A DNA stretch of 64,000 bases from Pedobacter sp. KBW06 (lineage in GTDB: Bacteria > Bacteroidota > Bacteroidia > Sphingobacteriales > Sphingobacteriaceae), in NCBI RefSeq assembly GCF_003852525.1, contig NZ_QAJL01000001.1, forward strand, positions 916,983 through 980,982, read 5' to 3'. Both the position numbers and the translations under genes were made by a program. Each line of letters begins with the position of its first letter. Position 1 is the first letter of the stretch. This document shows, piece by piece, positions 35,773-45,648 of the stretch. The notes beneath the pieces are model-generated. The model was given only the letters and a program-made list of their open reading frames with translations, was not told the DNA's origin and made no database searches.

Positions 35773-37029
35773 TCAGAAGTTAAGCTCTGATAACAATGAA
35801 TAGGTTCCAGCTCCAACAGCCCATATTTTTAACTGACTTCCAAAGTGCGTATCGATATAACTAATCATCGTCATTAACCATCCCCGTATCTTTCGGATAA
35901 TTCTAGATGGCACTTCTTTGTTTGGCGCAAATACGTTTCTCATATATTGTGTTGACGGACTTTTAGAACGATCGGTTCTAATGTGTCGTGCTACAAAACT
36001 ATACAAGTTTGCTTTAAACTTGGTTTTTATAAAGCGGACTTCTAACATTATCCTTACCAAGAAAAATAACTCTTCAATAGTGGTGGCGACTTCAAAGTAA
36101 TAATTTGAGGTACGACCGTTTAATCCGTTCACGGTGTAAGGCATCAAAACGTCTTTCATCCTTGCCACTGTCGCAAGTTCTCTTTGAAGATAACTGCATA
36201 TGGATTCCTGTATCGGAGGAACATCAATATTATACCCGTCTTTACGTTCTGGCCTAATATTCTCGATTGTCCTTAAAAAAACAAGCAGTTCCATTTCCTG
36301 CTCTTCATATGGCATATCTGCATTAATGAGTTGGACAGAATACTCCAACATAAATTCGTAAAAAACCAGAGGATTAAAATTCCATCCAATTAAAATTTTA
36401 AGCAGCTTTAAGGTATCGGTATCAGACGTAGGGCTTTCGACATAAGCTAAAAGACCCCAGGTAAGGTTTTGCAAATAAAAAAATTGTCTCCAGCTTTTAA
36501 TTTTTGAATTGCCTGGAATATGCAGACCACTAAGATGACTATCAAGAATATGGGTTAATTCCGGATCAACCTGTCTTAATTCTAGATTATGTTTAATACG
36601 GTTCTGGTACGCGATTGCTTTTTTATTGTTGTAAATAATCCAATATGGAATATCGCCGTTCAAGTAAAAGAGATCGGAATACTTAGTATTAAGCGTCTCT
36701 ATTGTTTCGACAACTTCCGTAGCTATTTGATACAAAAAACCTTTAATCTTTAAATGGCAACTTTCTTTACAAGGCTCCAAATTGCTGTAGAGATTATATA
36801 ATTTATCAGCAAATACAGTAAGATTGGTTTGGGCAACTTTAATAAAGATCGATAATTTATCATAGGTATCCTGTTCTTCTATTCGTTTGTCAAGGTCTAC
36901 TAGAAATTCATCCCAAATAATCCTTACGGTAGCCTCTTCGTTAAAATACTCCTCTCCCCTGCAACAAATTTTGCCAAGCTTCACCACTGCTATAGTAAAA
37001 GCATTCAACTGAATAAAGTCGCCTATCAA
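35773..37029 (-). CDS. unknown 418-residue cargo protein
   Basis: This is a soluble, mainly helical protein with a TTG start at 37029; no ATG is available because a stop lies in frame 15 codons upstream. The C-terminal block FKANLYSFVARHIRTDRSKSPS followed by YMRNVF is distinctive, with several Arg/Lys residues, and could contact nucleic acid. I see a loose resemblance to the RteC C-terminus but no reliable family. It lies divergent to the Crp-like regulator across a 348-base gap. Confidence 0.5.
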   Translation of the reverse strand: MIGDFIQLNAFTIAVVKLGKICCRGEEYFNEEATVRIIWDEFLVDLDKRIEEQDTYDKLSIFIKVAQTNLTVFADKLYNLYSNLEPCKESCHLKIKGFLYQIATEVVETIETLNTKYSDLFYLNGDIPYWIIYNNKKAIAYQNRIKHNLELRQVDPELTHILDSHLSGLHIPGNSKIKSWRQFFYLQNLTWGLLAYVESPTSDTDTLKLLKILIGWNFNPLVFYEFMLEYSVQLINADMPYEEQEMELLVFLRTIENIRPERKDGYNIDVPPIQESICSYLQRELATVARMKDVLMPYTVNGLNGRTSNYYFEVATTIEELFFLVRIMLEVRFIKTKFKANLYSFVARHIRTDRSKSPSTQYMRNVFAPNKEVPSRIIRKIRGWLMTMISYIDTHFGSQLKIWAVGAGTYSLLSELNF

Positions 37030-37377
37030 AGTATATCCCGTTTTGGTTAAACATGCAATGCCAAAGCTAATTCACCTATGAATCAAATTTTAGTGAGCAG
37101 AGTGTCAGAGGATTGCGTTACAATTAAAGTAAATATCACCAAAATGTGAGAAAATATAAAATTTATTTTTGTCATGTATAATCACACCCACAAGCACGAT
37201 AAAGGCCGTTTTTTTCCAAAAGTTACATACTTTCAGAGAAGTGGTGTCATGCGGAATACTAATATTTTAGTTGTTAATTGCTGGGAATAATTAACGACAC
37301 CTAAAGAAAATTGGAAATCAGCCTCACTAATCACCTTATTGATGATCCACTTTTCTTCGGTACAAAAAGTATAAGCT
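37030..37377. other. divergent intergenic region with possible promoter and operator
   Basis: This 348-base region lies between an unknown gene and the Crp-like regulator. It contains TATTTTTG at 37164-37171, a TAnnTTTG match without a clear TTG element. It also has an inverted repeat, GTTGTTAATT (37270-37279) and AATTAACGAC (37289-37298), with one mismatch, a possible operator for the regulator. No gene is seen. Confidence 0.4.
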
Positions 37378-37959
37378 ATGATCAATCCAGCCTTTCAACT
37401 TTTGATAGAGGAACTTGAAAAGTACTACCCACTGATTTCAACAGGTTTCAAGTTAAAATTGCTTGAGAAATTATATGAAATAACTTATAAAAAAGGCAGT
37501 CGGGTATTGAACTACAAACAGATCCAGGATTCAGGCCTTTTCATTTATAAAGGTTCAGCAGTAGAGTTATTCGTAAATCCAACTACATTGGAAGAAACTG
37601 CGAGTAAGTTCTGGTTTGAAAAAGATTTCCCATATACAACCCCTGGCTTATTCGGAAGAGAACCATCGCCAAGTTATATAAAGCTTCTGGAAGACACCCA
37701 TTTTGTCGGTATACCTTTCGATGAATTCTTAAAGATGAAATCAGATTTTTCAGAGATAGAACCACTTACAGAGAACATTAGGGGTCATTATGATAAACTG
37801 CGTCATGAGTATGAAGAGGATTTTAGGTTCTCTGCCAGGCGTAGGGTAAAACGTTTAGAACAGGCGCATCCCAACATCTACAATCTAGCAGAAATACAAC
37901 ACATTGCCCAATTTCACAAGATCAGTCTGGAAACGCTTAGAAGAATTAGAAAACATTAA
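37378..37959 (+). CDS. Crp/Fnr-like transcription regulator
   Basis: This 193-residue protein has a cyclic-nucleotide-binding-like beta barrel at about 25-120 (KGSRVLNYKQIQDSGLFIYKGSA) and a helix-turn-helix-like C-terminus (LAEIQHIAQFHKISLETLRRIRKH). It is a typical Bacteroidota Crp-like regulator lacking obvious cAMP-contact residues. It precedes the MauE-like gene by 240 bases and is followed by a terminator, so it forms its own transcript. Its target could be the redox/SusCD block downstream (inference). Confidence 0.75.
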   Translation: MINPAFQLLIEELEKYYPLISTGFKLKLLEKLYEITYKKGSRVLNYKQIQDSGLFIYKGSAVELFVNPTTLEETASKFWFEKDFPYTTPGLFGREPSPSYIKLLEDTHFVGIPFDEFLKMKSDFSEIEPLTENIRGHYDKLRHEYEEDFRFSARRRVKRLEQAHPNIYNLAEIQHIAQFHKISLETLRRIRKH

Positions 37960-38006
37960 AAAGCCACAAATGTGCGATTGAAACACCACATTTGCGGCTT
38001 TTTTTT
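37958..38006 (+). terminator. terminator of the Crp-like regulator gene
   Basis: AAAGCCACAAATGTG (from 37960) pairs with CACATTTGCGGCTTT downstream with one mismatch and is followed by T residues. It is a strong intrinsic terminator right after the stop codon. Confidence 0.8.
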
Positions 38007-38198
38007 GCCTCAAATATGTGATTTCCCCGGGCATAAGTTTCTCAACTTTAATCTTACGGTGAAGCTTATTATTCACTGTCATTCAATTTTAAAGAAAGGA
38101 GGGCTGTGACAAAGAGTAAAAAACATGATCAGCGGGCTATGTACCCGCCAGTGACGGCAGTCACAAAATCAATTGAGTGACAAATCAATTTTACATCT

Positions 38199-38660
38199 AT
38201 GGAAAGTATAACCGAGCGTAATAGATCATTTAGATTTAATGACAGTATTAAAGAATGGCTGGTATTTAGTATCTGCCTTATTTGTACTTTTTTATTTCTG
38301 TTTTCAGCTTATGAAAAAATAATTGATCATAGCAGGTTCGCAAAGGGTTTGTCTAAGGTATCAATCATTAGTTCTTACGCAATAATTATTGCCTGGGCTG
38401 TACCTATTTTAGAGATACTGGTATCCATATTATTAATCATCCCAAAGACACATCGATGGGGTCTTTATGGATTTGCAGGTTTAATGATCCTATTTACGAT
38501 TTACATCTTGAGTATGCTACTCTGGAAAGAGACATTGCCTTGTCATTGTAATTTGATTATTGAAAAATTAAGCTGGGGGCAACATTTATGGTTCAATCTG
38601 GCATTTATTGCCATAGCCATAATTGCGGTTAAACTTAGCGAACCAAATCTTAAATCTTAA
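38199..38660 (+). CDS. MauE/DoxX-like redox membrane protein
   Basis: This 153-residue protein has four membrane helices (for example LVFSICLICTFLFLFSAYEKI and AIIIAWAVPILEILVSILLII). LPCHCNLIIEKLSWGQHLWFN, with two cysteines, is typical of the MauE/DoxX proteins of Bacteroidota that pass reducing equivalents across the membrane. It ends 10 bases before the DUF6520 gene, which has four-cysteine-type features, and faces a TlpA thioredoxin gene. A role in disulfide handling is likely. Confidence 0.75.
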   Translation: MESITERNRSFRFNDSIKEWLVFSICLICTFLFLFSAYEKIIDHSRFAKGLSKVSIISSYAIIIAWAVPILEILVSILLIIPKTHRWGLYGFAGLMILFTIYILSMLLWKETLPCHCNLIIEKLSWGQHLWFNLAFIAIAIIAVKLSEPNLKS

Positions 38661-38670
38661 ACGTAACAAC

Positions 38671-38976
38671 ATGAACAATCTTAAAAAACTGGCTTTAGGC
38701 TTATCAGTAGGCGCAATGGCTATTGGATTCAGTGCTTTCAAAAGTACCGTAAATGCAAACGCTAAATTTGCTCAACAAAAATTCTATAACACAACTGGCA
38801 CTCAAAGCACAGATCCAAAAGACTATGAGTACAGACCGGATGGTGCTTGTGAAAGCCTACCTGCTGCTGCTTGTAGTGCTGTATGGAACTATTCTGGAAC
38901 ATTATCAGAGGGAGACCACCCAAATGGATCAAGAGTTTCCTCCAACGACGAGATTGGTACCTGGAATGGTAATTAA
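38671..38976 (+). CDS. DUF6520-like small exported protein
   Basis: This 101-residue protein has an N-terminal signal-like helix (LALGLSVGAMAIGFSAF) and a short mature part with two cysteines in GACESLPAAACSAVW. Such small proteins (DUF6520) are common next to MauE-like genes in Bacteroidota. The two cysteines could form a disulfide. Its function is not known; it might be a secreted peptide handled by the TlpA/SusCD genes on the opposite strand. Confidence 0.6.
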   Translation: MNNLKKLALGLSVGAMAIGFSAFKSTVNANAKFAQQKFYNTTGTQSTDPKDYEYRPDGACESLPAAACSAVWNYSGTLSEGDHPNGSRVSSNDEIGTWNGN

Positions 38977-39008
38977 ATATAGAAGGGCTGCTTTTTGCAG
39001 CCCTTCTA

Positions 39009-40520
39009 TTAGTTTAAATGTTTCGCTTCCAACAGAAGAGCGGACAACCTTTCTGCTGAACTTCGTAAATCACTTTCTGTATTATTGAATAGCTTTCCCT
39101 TCTTATCTATAATTATTGGTCTTGGATAGGATGTAATTGCAAAGTGATAAATGACGGGGTGGTTTACTCCCAAACCCTTCGTATATAAATTAATAGCTGA
39201 CAATGATGTGTACTCTCCATCCTTAACACTTTTTATCCATTTCTCTTTATTTTTATCAACTGATATTGTGATAAACACTACGTTAGTATCCTTCTCAAAC
39301 GATTTCTCGACCTTGGAAAGAATTAATTCATAATAAGTACCACATCCGGCACACCCAGTGAACCAGAAATCAATAAAAACAACCTTACCTAAAAACTGGC
39401 TCAGTTTGATAAAACGGCCATTGGTATCGGGCAATGAGAAATCAAAAACATCACTTCCTTTAGTTTGAGTATTAGCTGTAGTTGCTATTAGCTTCATGTA
39501 GTCTTTATCTGAAATACTTTTTAAAGCGGTATCAATGACCATTTTTTGATCAGTAATTTCTGTAAAATCAGTAAGAATATATTCCGTCAATACCCGTTCC
39601 TTTAACTTTCGGTTTGCGATATTGTTGATCCTTGTCCACTTTCCTCTATCTTTTAATACCAAATTTTCAAACTGGAACTGACGCAATAAAAATGACGTAT
39701 AAAACAAAGAAAGAGGAAGTACCCTATCCGGGAACTCTACCTTTGATCTAATTTCCTGTAAATACAAATCTATAACCTTCCTTTTATCTACTGAATTTAG
39801 CGCATGAATTTGTTTGCTCATAGAATTCAGTCGTTTGTAAATTCTTATCATTTTTTTTGAATACAAATTTACTTTGATCAGATCAAAGGCGAGATCACTC
39901 ATATTTGATTTATTCCTTTCGAGAACAATGTCATTACCATAATCAAGAACTGTAGCAAAGGAAATTGAACGTTTTAACTCCCCAATTAAACCTTTATCAG
40001 TTATAGGATTACGTTGTTTTAACCATTCGACTTGATTCTTCCTCTCATTTTGATCTATCAGGTATTGACAGGTATATTTTTCCGAACCTTTTCCGTTAAA
40101 CAGAAGACTCTGAATACCCAAATTACCATCAAGGTTATTCGCACTAACAACCACATTAATGTCATCGCCCCGCTCTGCTAGATAGGAAGTAAACAATTGC
40201 ATTATAGTCCCCTTACTTGGCCTATAGGCAAGAGACACATAAACAGGATTCCTAGTTTTTATTTCAAATTGAAACGTTCCAACGTCTGAAATCGCAACTT
40301 TTTGTTTTCTTTCCCGCAGGGTTAAAGATTCTCCAAATGCGAATTTGCAATCTTTGTAGACCAGCACTATAGAGTCTTTGTGGTTACCTTTTAATACCCC
40401 ACTTATTTTAACATTTGCAGGAACATATTTTTGCGCTAATACAAGGCTGTTAAAAGCAAAGCAATTAAACAACAGGACTATCGTAAGTGCAAAAACTCTG
40501 TTTTGACCTATATTTTTCAT
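39009..40520 (-). CDS. TlpA-type thioredoxin-fold protein
   Basis: This 503-residue exported protein has an N-terminal signal (about 1-29, ending SLVLAQ) and a long region of about 310 residues without a recognised domain. The C-terminal TlpA/AhpC-TSA thioredoxin domain (about 345-500) has the active site FTGCAGCGTY and FDFSLPDTNGRFIKLS before it. It acts in the periplasm on disulfides. It starts 15 bases after the SusD-like gene, so the SusC, SusD and TlpA genes form one minus-strand operon. Confidence 0.85.
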   Translation of the reverse strand: MKNIGQNRVFALTIVLLFNCFAFNSLVLAQKYVPANVKISGVLKGNHKDSIVLVYKDCKFAFGESLTLRERKQKVAISDVGTFQFEIKTRNPVYVSLAYRPSKGTIMQLFTSYLAERGDDINVVVSANNLDGNLGIQSLLFNGKGSEKYTCQYLIDQNERKNQVEWLKQRNPITDKGLIGELKRSISFATVLDYGNDIVLERNKSNMSDLAFDLIKVNLYSKKMIRIYKRLNSMSKQIHALNSVDKRKVIDLYLQEIRSKVEFPDRVLPLSLFYTSFLLRQFQFENLVLKDRGKWTRINNIANRKLKERVLTEYILTDFTEITDQKMVIDTALKSISDKDYMKLIATTANTQTKGSDVFDFSLPDTNGRFIKLSQFLGKVVFIDFWFTGCAGCGTYYELILSKVEKSFEKDTNVVFITISVDKNKEKWIKSVKDGEYTSLSAINLYTKGLGVNHPVIYHFAITSYPRPIIIDKKGKLFNNTESDLRSSAERLSALLLEAKHLN

Positions 40521-40535
40521 GATTTATTTTTTAGA

Positions 40536-41939
40536 TTAATCCCTTTTATTCTGTTCAATTCCACTTAACCTGATTTCATCCGGCGGTATGGAAAGCGTAT
40601 ATTTAAGATCATTAGGTGTGAGGATGTACATCTGCCCGTTCAGTGTTCTTTTTAAGATAATTGCATAGGTAGGATCTATATTTAACCTTCTCAGGTCTGT
40701 CCACCTCAATTCCCGAAACAGCAATTCCTTTCTTCTTTCCTCCAAAATTATTTTGACAGCTGCTGTAGTGTTTGAAGCCGTTAAATCAACATAAGTGCTA
40801 CTCCCGTCTGGATTTTTCCTCCATCTTGTTTTGAGTAGTAAATTTAAGTCGGCCATAGCCTCATCAATTTTGTGTTTCCTAGCCAAACACTCTGAGCGGA
40901 TCAGCAGCATTTCGTCAACCGCAAGGCCATTAAAGAAAACATTGGAACCACTGTAATTACCCTTAAACTTCGCATCCGATCCAGAGAGGGTAAAGTATAG
41001 CGATTTGCGCAGATCATTCATTTCGTACGCCTTATACAATTCAGTGTCAACACTAAAGTTCGTTCTGCTTATAATTCTGTAAGTTGCTGCTTCGCTGTGA
41101 AATATCACCTCGGTATTGAACCTTATAAAGGGAAGTGCTGCCGTTGGTTTAAGTGTATTGTAATCTATTAGAAGCTCCGAAATGCCAAGAGAAGCATTTG
41201 AATTCTTTAAAGCGCTGTCAAAGTCGCCCATAGACAGGTAAATTCTAGCCAATAGCGCATAAACGGCATTTTTAGACGGTCTGGTCAAATAAACCGATTT
41301 TGAGGGGAGTAATTCGAGGGCATTATTTAAATCTGTAACAATCTGTTCGTATGTTGCTTTAACACTTGTTCTCCGAACTTGCTCATTGACGTTTGATGAT
41401 AAACGCATTGGAAGTCCCAAATCATTGTTAGCACCAATTTCTTGATAGGGTTTGCAAAACAATTGGGAAAGATTAAAGTAGCTGAATGCCCGATAGAACA
41501 AAGCACTTCCTTTCACATTACCCCAATCCTTTAAATTATGTTCTGTGGTGGTAATTTTACTTATCCCCTCAATTACCAGATTGGCATATAATATTTTCTT
41601 ATAGCTTTGATCCCAATCTGGATTATAAGTCTCACCACCATATAGGTCTTTTGACCATATATAATTATTTCGTTCCAAAAAACTACCACTACCTTCCCAG
41701 TTTGCCAAAGTGACAAAGTAGTTATCAGAACAAACCTCATTTAAACCCGGATAATTAGTATTAAACACATCCGTATTGTCCAATATCGCCTGAAAATCCT
41801 GAATGGTTGTAGGTACGGTCAATGATTTATCCGGCTTTGCTTCCAACCATTCCTTTTTACAAGCTTGATTTAAAATTAAGACTAGAACTATATACATGAT
41901 ATGTATTAGTCTTTTGTGAAATGAATTTTGATTTTTCAT
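40536..41939 (-). CDS. SusD/RagB-family lipoprotein, ICE cargo
   Basis: This 467-residue outer-membrane lipoprotein has the lipid signal ILNQACKKEW. SusD-type blocks include KGSALFYRAFSYFNLSQLFC and the C-terminal ILEERRKELLFRELRWTDLRRL. It works with the SusC-like receptor encoded just upstream. No carbohydrate enzyme accompanies it, unlike the locus at 6.8-15.7 kb, so the ligand may be a peptide or another molecule. Confidence 0.9.
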   Translation of the reverse strand: MKNQNSFHKRLIHIMYIVLVLILNQACKKEWLEAKPDKSLTVPTTIQDFQAILDNTDVFNTNYPGLNEVCSDNYFVTLANWEGSGSFLERNNYIWSKDLYGGETYNPDWDQSYKKILYANLVIEGISKITTTEHNLKDWGNVKGSALFYRAFSYFNLSQLFCKPYQEIGANNDLGLPMRLSSNVNEQVRRTSVKATYEQIVTDLNNALELLPSKSVYLTRPSKNAVYALLARIYLSMGDFDSALKNSNASLGISELLIDYNTLKPTAALPFIRFNTEVIFHSEAATYRIISRTNFSVDTELYKAYEMNDLRKSLYFTLSGSDAKFKGNYSGSNVFFNGLAVDEMLLIRSECLARKHKIDEAMADLNLLLKTRWRKNPDGSSTYVDLTASNTTAAVKIILEERRKELLFRELRWTDLRRLNIDPTYAIILKRTLNGQMYILTPNDLKYTLSIPPDEIRLSGIEQNKRD

Positions 41940-41950
41940 GATTACATAGG

Positions 41951-44900
41951 TTATAAGTTGATTTTTAGCCCTAGTGCAAATGTTTTCGGGCTTGGAAAAA
42001 TTGTGGTTGTGTTTGATCCGGGAACAAAATCAGGATCAAGTTTGCTATTGGCGGCCTTCCAAAGAATACCGATATTATTCATGTAGGCGTATAGCTGAAT
42101 ATTTTTTACAGGAATAAAAGGGAAATTGGATTTTCTTAAAGTGTAGCTTAAACCAATATCCTGTAATCTTATATGATCGCCCTTCTCTATCCGAATAGAT
42201 GAATTAGCATAAAACTTATCTCTGGCAGAATTTGCAGGGTATACAGCTGAGGGAACATTAGTGGTCAATTCATCCCCTGGCTTCATCCAACGATGGCTAT
42301 AATCGGCATTCCCTTGAATACTGTTCTGGTAAAGGTCAGTGTAACTAACGGATGGCTGCCGGAAGTAATAATTAAATTTGAAACTGATATTTATCGTTAA
42401 CGCCAGATCAGCATAACTAAAAGTATTCGACAGCCCTCCAAAAAAGGTTGGTCGTGCCGAACCATTATATTTTAGTGCCGATAATTCTGTGGCGTTCAGG
42501 GCTGCATAGTCTTTACTACTCACACCATTTACGAACCCCAACGGATCACCATTATCAGGATCAAGTCCAGCCCAAGGCAAACTAAACACACTATATACAG
42601 GTTTTCCAACTATCGGAACTATTGATCTGCCGTTTAAACCATCCGAACCAACTAACTGGCTATTGGATGCTTTAACATCATACTTAGTAACCTTATCGGT
42701 GGCATGGCTGATTAACATTGAGGTATTCCATCCAAATTTCCCAATGATGTTTCTGGAATTTAAACTTAGATCGAAACCGCTGCCTTTCATTTCGGCAAAA
42801 TTCCCGTTAAAATTCACTACCCCCGTATTGGGAGCTAATTGAGTACTGCCGATCAGGTCAATTCCTCTTTTTAGAAAATATTCAAAACTGCCCGTTAGCC
42901 TGTTATCACTAAATGCGAAGTCCAAACCAAATTTAGTCTGCCTTATCCTTTCCCACCTTAAATCTGGGTTTCCGACATTTCCTATCTCAGCATAACCGAT
43001 TCTGGTATATTTTGCGGAAGACAATCTATAAAAAGTTGTTATCCCCGTTGTTGACCTATCAAGATTACCATTGTACCCGTACGTCATAGTAAGGCTTAGT
43101 TGTGGTAACCATTTGAGTCGATAAAATTTTTCAGCGGAAACATTCCATTTCCCTCCTATTGACCATAAAGGGACAGATTTTTGATTGGTAGAAACCCCGA
43201 AATAGTTGGAACCATCTATTCTGGTACTTCCTGTGAAAATATATCTCTGCTTATAGGCGTAAGAGCCAATAGCATAGGCAGACCTTAAACGCTCTAAAGT
43301 CCCTCCTATTACGGTTCCATCGGGTATATTTGCGCCACCTGCGGGATTTGTATCATAATATTCATTGTAGTTAACAAGGCCGTAAGTAGCTAAGTTATCA
43401 TCATACCCATACATTGCCCCTCCCCTTAGATCAGTCGCTGACTGGCTAAGTTCATATCCTGTAAGGATTGAGATATCATGATTACCTAATGTTTTAACAA
43501 AGTTTAATTGCGCCCTAAAATTTTGAGATATAATATTACCGTTCTGATAGTTCAATATTCCTCCAATCGGCACATGATAATCTATTACACGATCATTTGA
43601 CAATACTGAAAACTGATTGATCAGATTTCTTGCATAATAACTGTCTTTATTCTGAAATGCCTTCCTTTCGGTGGATGATCTTTGGTACTGGTATTTTAGA
43701 TCAAAGTTAATCCCTTTTAGAAGATCATATTTTAAGCCTGTGACTATTCTTGAGTCAGTTGACTTGCTCCTGTTTTCAGTAAGTCCAATTTCATTTAACG
43801 GAACGTAAGTCCAATCTAAGAACCCCTTAGAAGGTGCGGAAGCAATATAACTATCCCTGTAACTTTTAGTAATGGCCAAGGGGTTATCATTAAGGTCTGC
43901 ATATTGTATGTATGGGTAATAAGTTGATCGCTGACCTAAAATTGAATTTAACGTATTATCGGAATTTGCCTCTGTTTGGGTATAGTAAAACCCGGCCGAT
44001 AATTCCAGATTTTCCAGTGGCTTGAATGTATTTAACGTGTTTATGGTGATCCGTTGATTATCATTATTTATCAAACTCTGTAAACTTCTGTCCAGACCGG
44101 ATGAGACATAATAAGTTACTTTTTCAGTTCCTCCGCTCAAATTGATGGCATATTGCTGTGTAACTGCTTTTCTGTAGAAATATCTGGCGTTCTGATTTCT
44201 AACATCAATATTTTTTAGGCCATTAATTCCCGCTAACGAGTCTGCTGAAGATAGCTTACCATTGTTTGCCATTATCTCAACTGCCGGGGAGATAGCAGGG
44301 TAATTAATCATATCAGAAAGTGCGGTGGCATACTTCCCTTTATCATAAAGGAACTTTTCTACCTCGATGTAATCCGGGGACGATAAAAAATTAGGATTAT
44401 AAAATAAATCAGGCTTATTAGCTATGGTTAAATTTGAGTTCAATGAAACTTTCAACTGTTGATTGACATTACCTTTTTTAGTTGTAATGACAATTACACC
44501 GTTCCCGGCCTTCACTCCCCAAACAGAGGATGCCGCAGCATCTTTCAATACCGTCACCGAGATTACATCATTGGGATTGATGTTATTAATGTCGCCGCTA
44601 TAAGGAAAATTGTCCACTATGATCAATGGCTGATCATTGGCTCTTATCGTACTTCTACCCCTTATGTTAATATCGAATTGTCCGTTAATGGTATTACCTG
44701 TATTTGAATTAAAAACCAAACCGGAAGTAATGCCGTTCAACTTACTTAACACGTCTGTAGAAACCCTGCTTTCAAAAGCTGCTTTGACGGGCTGCGCAAA
44801 AGAGCCCGTTGCCCTTTCTTTGGGAATACTCTGATAACCAGTACTGACGATTGCCACCTCTTTCAGTTCATTATTATCTGATTCAAGAAGAATTTCGCCA

Positions 44901-45175
44901 AGATTGAGGCGCTGAATGTTTTTAAGCTCCTTCGTAATGCGGCCAATGCTTGTTATTATGACTGTTGCCCCAAGCTCCACATTATTGATTACAAACGTCC
45001 CCTGTTGGCTAGTGGTCGCATAGAGGTTTTTTCCCTTTATGCTAACATTGGCACCTGCGATGGGCAATTTATTTTCATCCATAATTTTCCCTTCCAAAGT
45101 AAGGGGAGCTTGCGCTTTAGCTTTAAAACTTAGGCAAAGCATGGCCATGACGATGTATATCGTTAATTTTTTCAT
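41951..45175 (-). CDS. SusC/RagA TonB-linked receptor, ICE cargo
   Basis: This 1074-residue protein has a signal peptide (MLCLSFKAKAQA) and a carboxypeptidase-regulatory-like domain (about 25-105). A plug follows with QPLIIVDNFPYSGDI and KDAAASSVWGVKAGNGVIVI, then a barrel. It lacks the N-terminal STN domain of the 8617 receptor, so it is not expected to signal through FecR. It is followed 11 bases later by susD. A pair of sigma-like genes lies upstream on the same strand. Confidence 0.92.
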   Translation of the reverse strand: MKKLTIYIVMAMLCLSFKAKAQAPLTLEGKIMDENKLPIAGANVSIKGKNLYATTSQQGTFVINNVELGATVIITSIGRITKELKNIQRLNLGEILLESDNNELKEVAIVSTGYQSIPKERATGSFAQPVKAAFESRVSTDVLSKLNGITSGLVFNSNTGNTINGQFDINIRGRSTIRANDQPLIIVDNFPYSGDINNINPNDVISVTVLKDAAASSVWGVKAGNGVIVITTKKGNVNQQLKVSLNSNLTIANKPDLFYNPNFLSSPDYIEVEKFLYDKGKYATALSDMINYPAISPAVEIMANNGKLSSADSLAGINGLKNIDVRNQNARYFYRKAVTQQYAINLSGGTEKVTYYVSSGLDRSLQSLINNDNQRITINTLNTFKPLENLELSAGFYYTQTEANSDNTLNSILGQRSTYYPYIQYADLNDNPLAITKSYRDSYIASAPSKGFLDWTYVPLNEIGLTENRSKSTDSRIVTGLKYDLLKGINFDLKYQYQRSSTERKAFQNKDSYYARNLINQFSVLSNDRVIDYHVPIGGILNYQNGNIISQNFRAQLNFVKTLGNHDISILTGYELSQSATDLRGGAMYGYDDNLATYGLVNYNEYYDTNPAGGANIPDGTVIGGTLERLRSAYAIGSYAYKQRYIFTGSTRIDGSNYFGVSTNQKSVPLWSIGGKWNVSAEKFYRLKWLPQLSLTMTYGYNGNLDRSTTGITTFYRLSSAKYTRIGYAEIGNVGNPDLRWERIRQTKFGLDFAFSDNRLTGSFEYFLKRGIDLIGSTQLAPNTGVVNFNGNFAEMKGSGFDLSLNSRNIIGKFGWNTSMLISHATDKVTKYDVKASNSQLVGSDGLNGRSIVPIVGKPVYSVFSLPWAGLDPDNGDPLGFVNGVSSKDYAALNATELSALKYNGSARPTFFGGLSNTFSYADLALTINISFKFNYYFRQPSVSYTDLYQNSIQGNADYSHRWMKPGDELTTNVPSAVYPANSARDKFYANSSIRIEKGDHIRLQDIGLSYTLRKSNFPFIPVKNIQLYAYMNNIGILWKAANSKLDPDFVPGSNTTTIFPSPKTFALGLKINL

Positions 45176-45232
45176 GTTAATGAGTTTAGTTGATCAAGAA
45201 ATGTTTAGGGGGACGATTCTATCATTTCAGAA

Positions 45233-45424
45233 CTAAACTGGCGGCTTAACAATATTCTCAAATAAGATTTCCAGAAACCTGTATTTCTTCTTGAATAAGT
45301 AATTGACATAGTGCGCTCTAACAATTGTATGTATACATACATTACTAAACCCAATAGCTATAAAAGCATCCGGTTCAGCCTTAATTTCTCCAAAGGTGAA
45401 TAGCGATCTGTATGTAGTTTGCAT
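45233..45424 (-). CDS. possible small protein upstream of susC
   Basis: An ATG-started frame of 63 codons (QTTYRSLFTFGEIKAEPDAF at the beginning) lies between susC and the structured region. Its composition is protein-like but no family is recognised, and a 16-base palindrome (45326-45341) sits inside it, so it could equally be untranslated leader. Confidence 0.3.
   Translation of the reverse strand: MQTTYRSLFTFGEIKAEPDAFIAIGFSNVCIHTIVRAHYVNYLFKKKYRFLEILFENIVKPPV
45326..45341. repeat. perfect 16-base palindrome
   Basis: TGTATGTATACATACA reads the same on both strands and lies about 150 bases upstream of susC. It could be an operator for a dimeric regulator, or chance in an A/T-rich stretch. 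Confidence 0.4.
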
Positions 45425-45474
45425 TACCGTACATAATTTAGTTTACTATTGAATTATGTAACGGATTTGGCGAC

Positions 45475-45600
45475 CTCAAATGAGCATGGACTCCAAACCC
45501 GCTATCCGTCCCTGCCAGGTGAAATAACGAGCGGAGTGCCATACCCATTTCAGGCATGGTTTCCACCCATACCACGCATTCACATTCTCGGCAGGGACGG
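45475..45600 (-). other. structured region upstream of the cargo susC
   Basis: CCGTCCCTGCC (45506-45516) and GGCAGGGACGG (45590-45600) form a perfect 11-base stem that encloses further pairings on the minus strand, such as GGTATGG with CCATGCC. A 67-codon open frame crosses it but reads poorly as protein. It may be a leader RNA, an attenuator or a small repeat element. The sequence 45176-45735 has no firmly supported gene. Confidence 0.4.
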
Positions 45601-45648
45601 TGCATGGTTAAAAGTGTTAACCTAATTTTTAAATCAATCAAAACTACG

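Noticed and set aside
45438..45641. 67-codon minus-strand frame as a gene
   Set aside because: It coincides with a strong inverted repeat and its composition is poor; a structured non-coding region is more likely.
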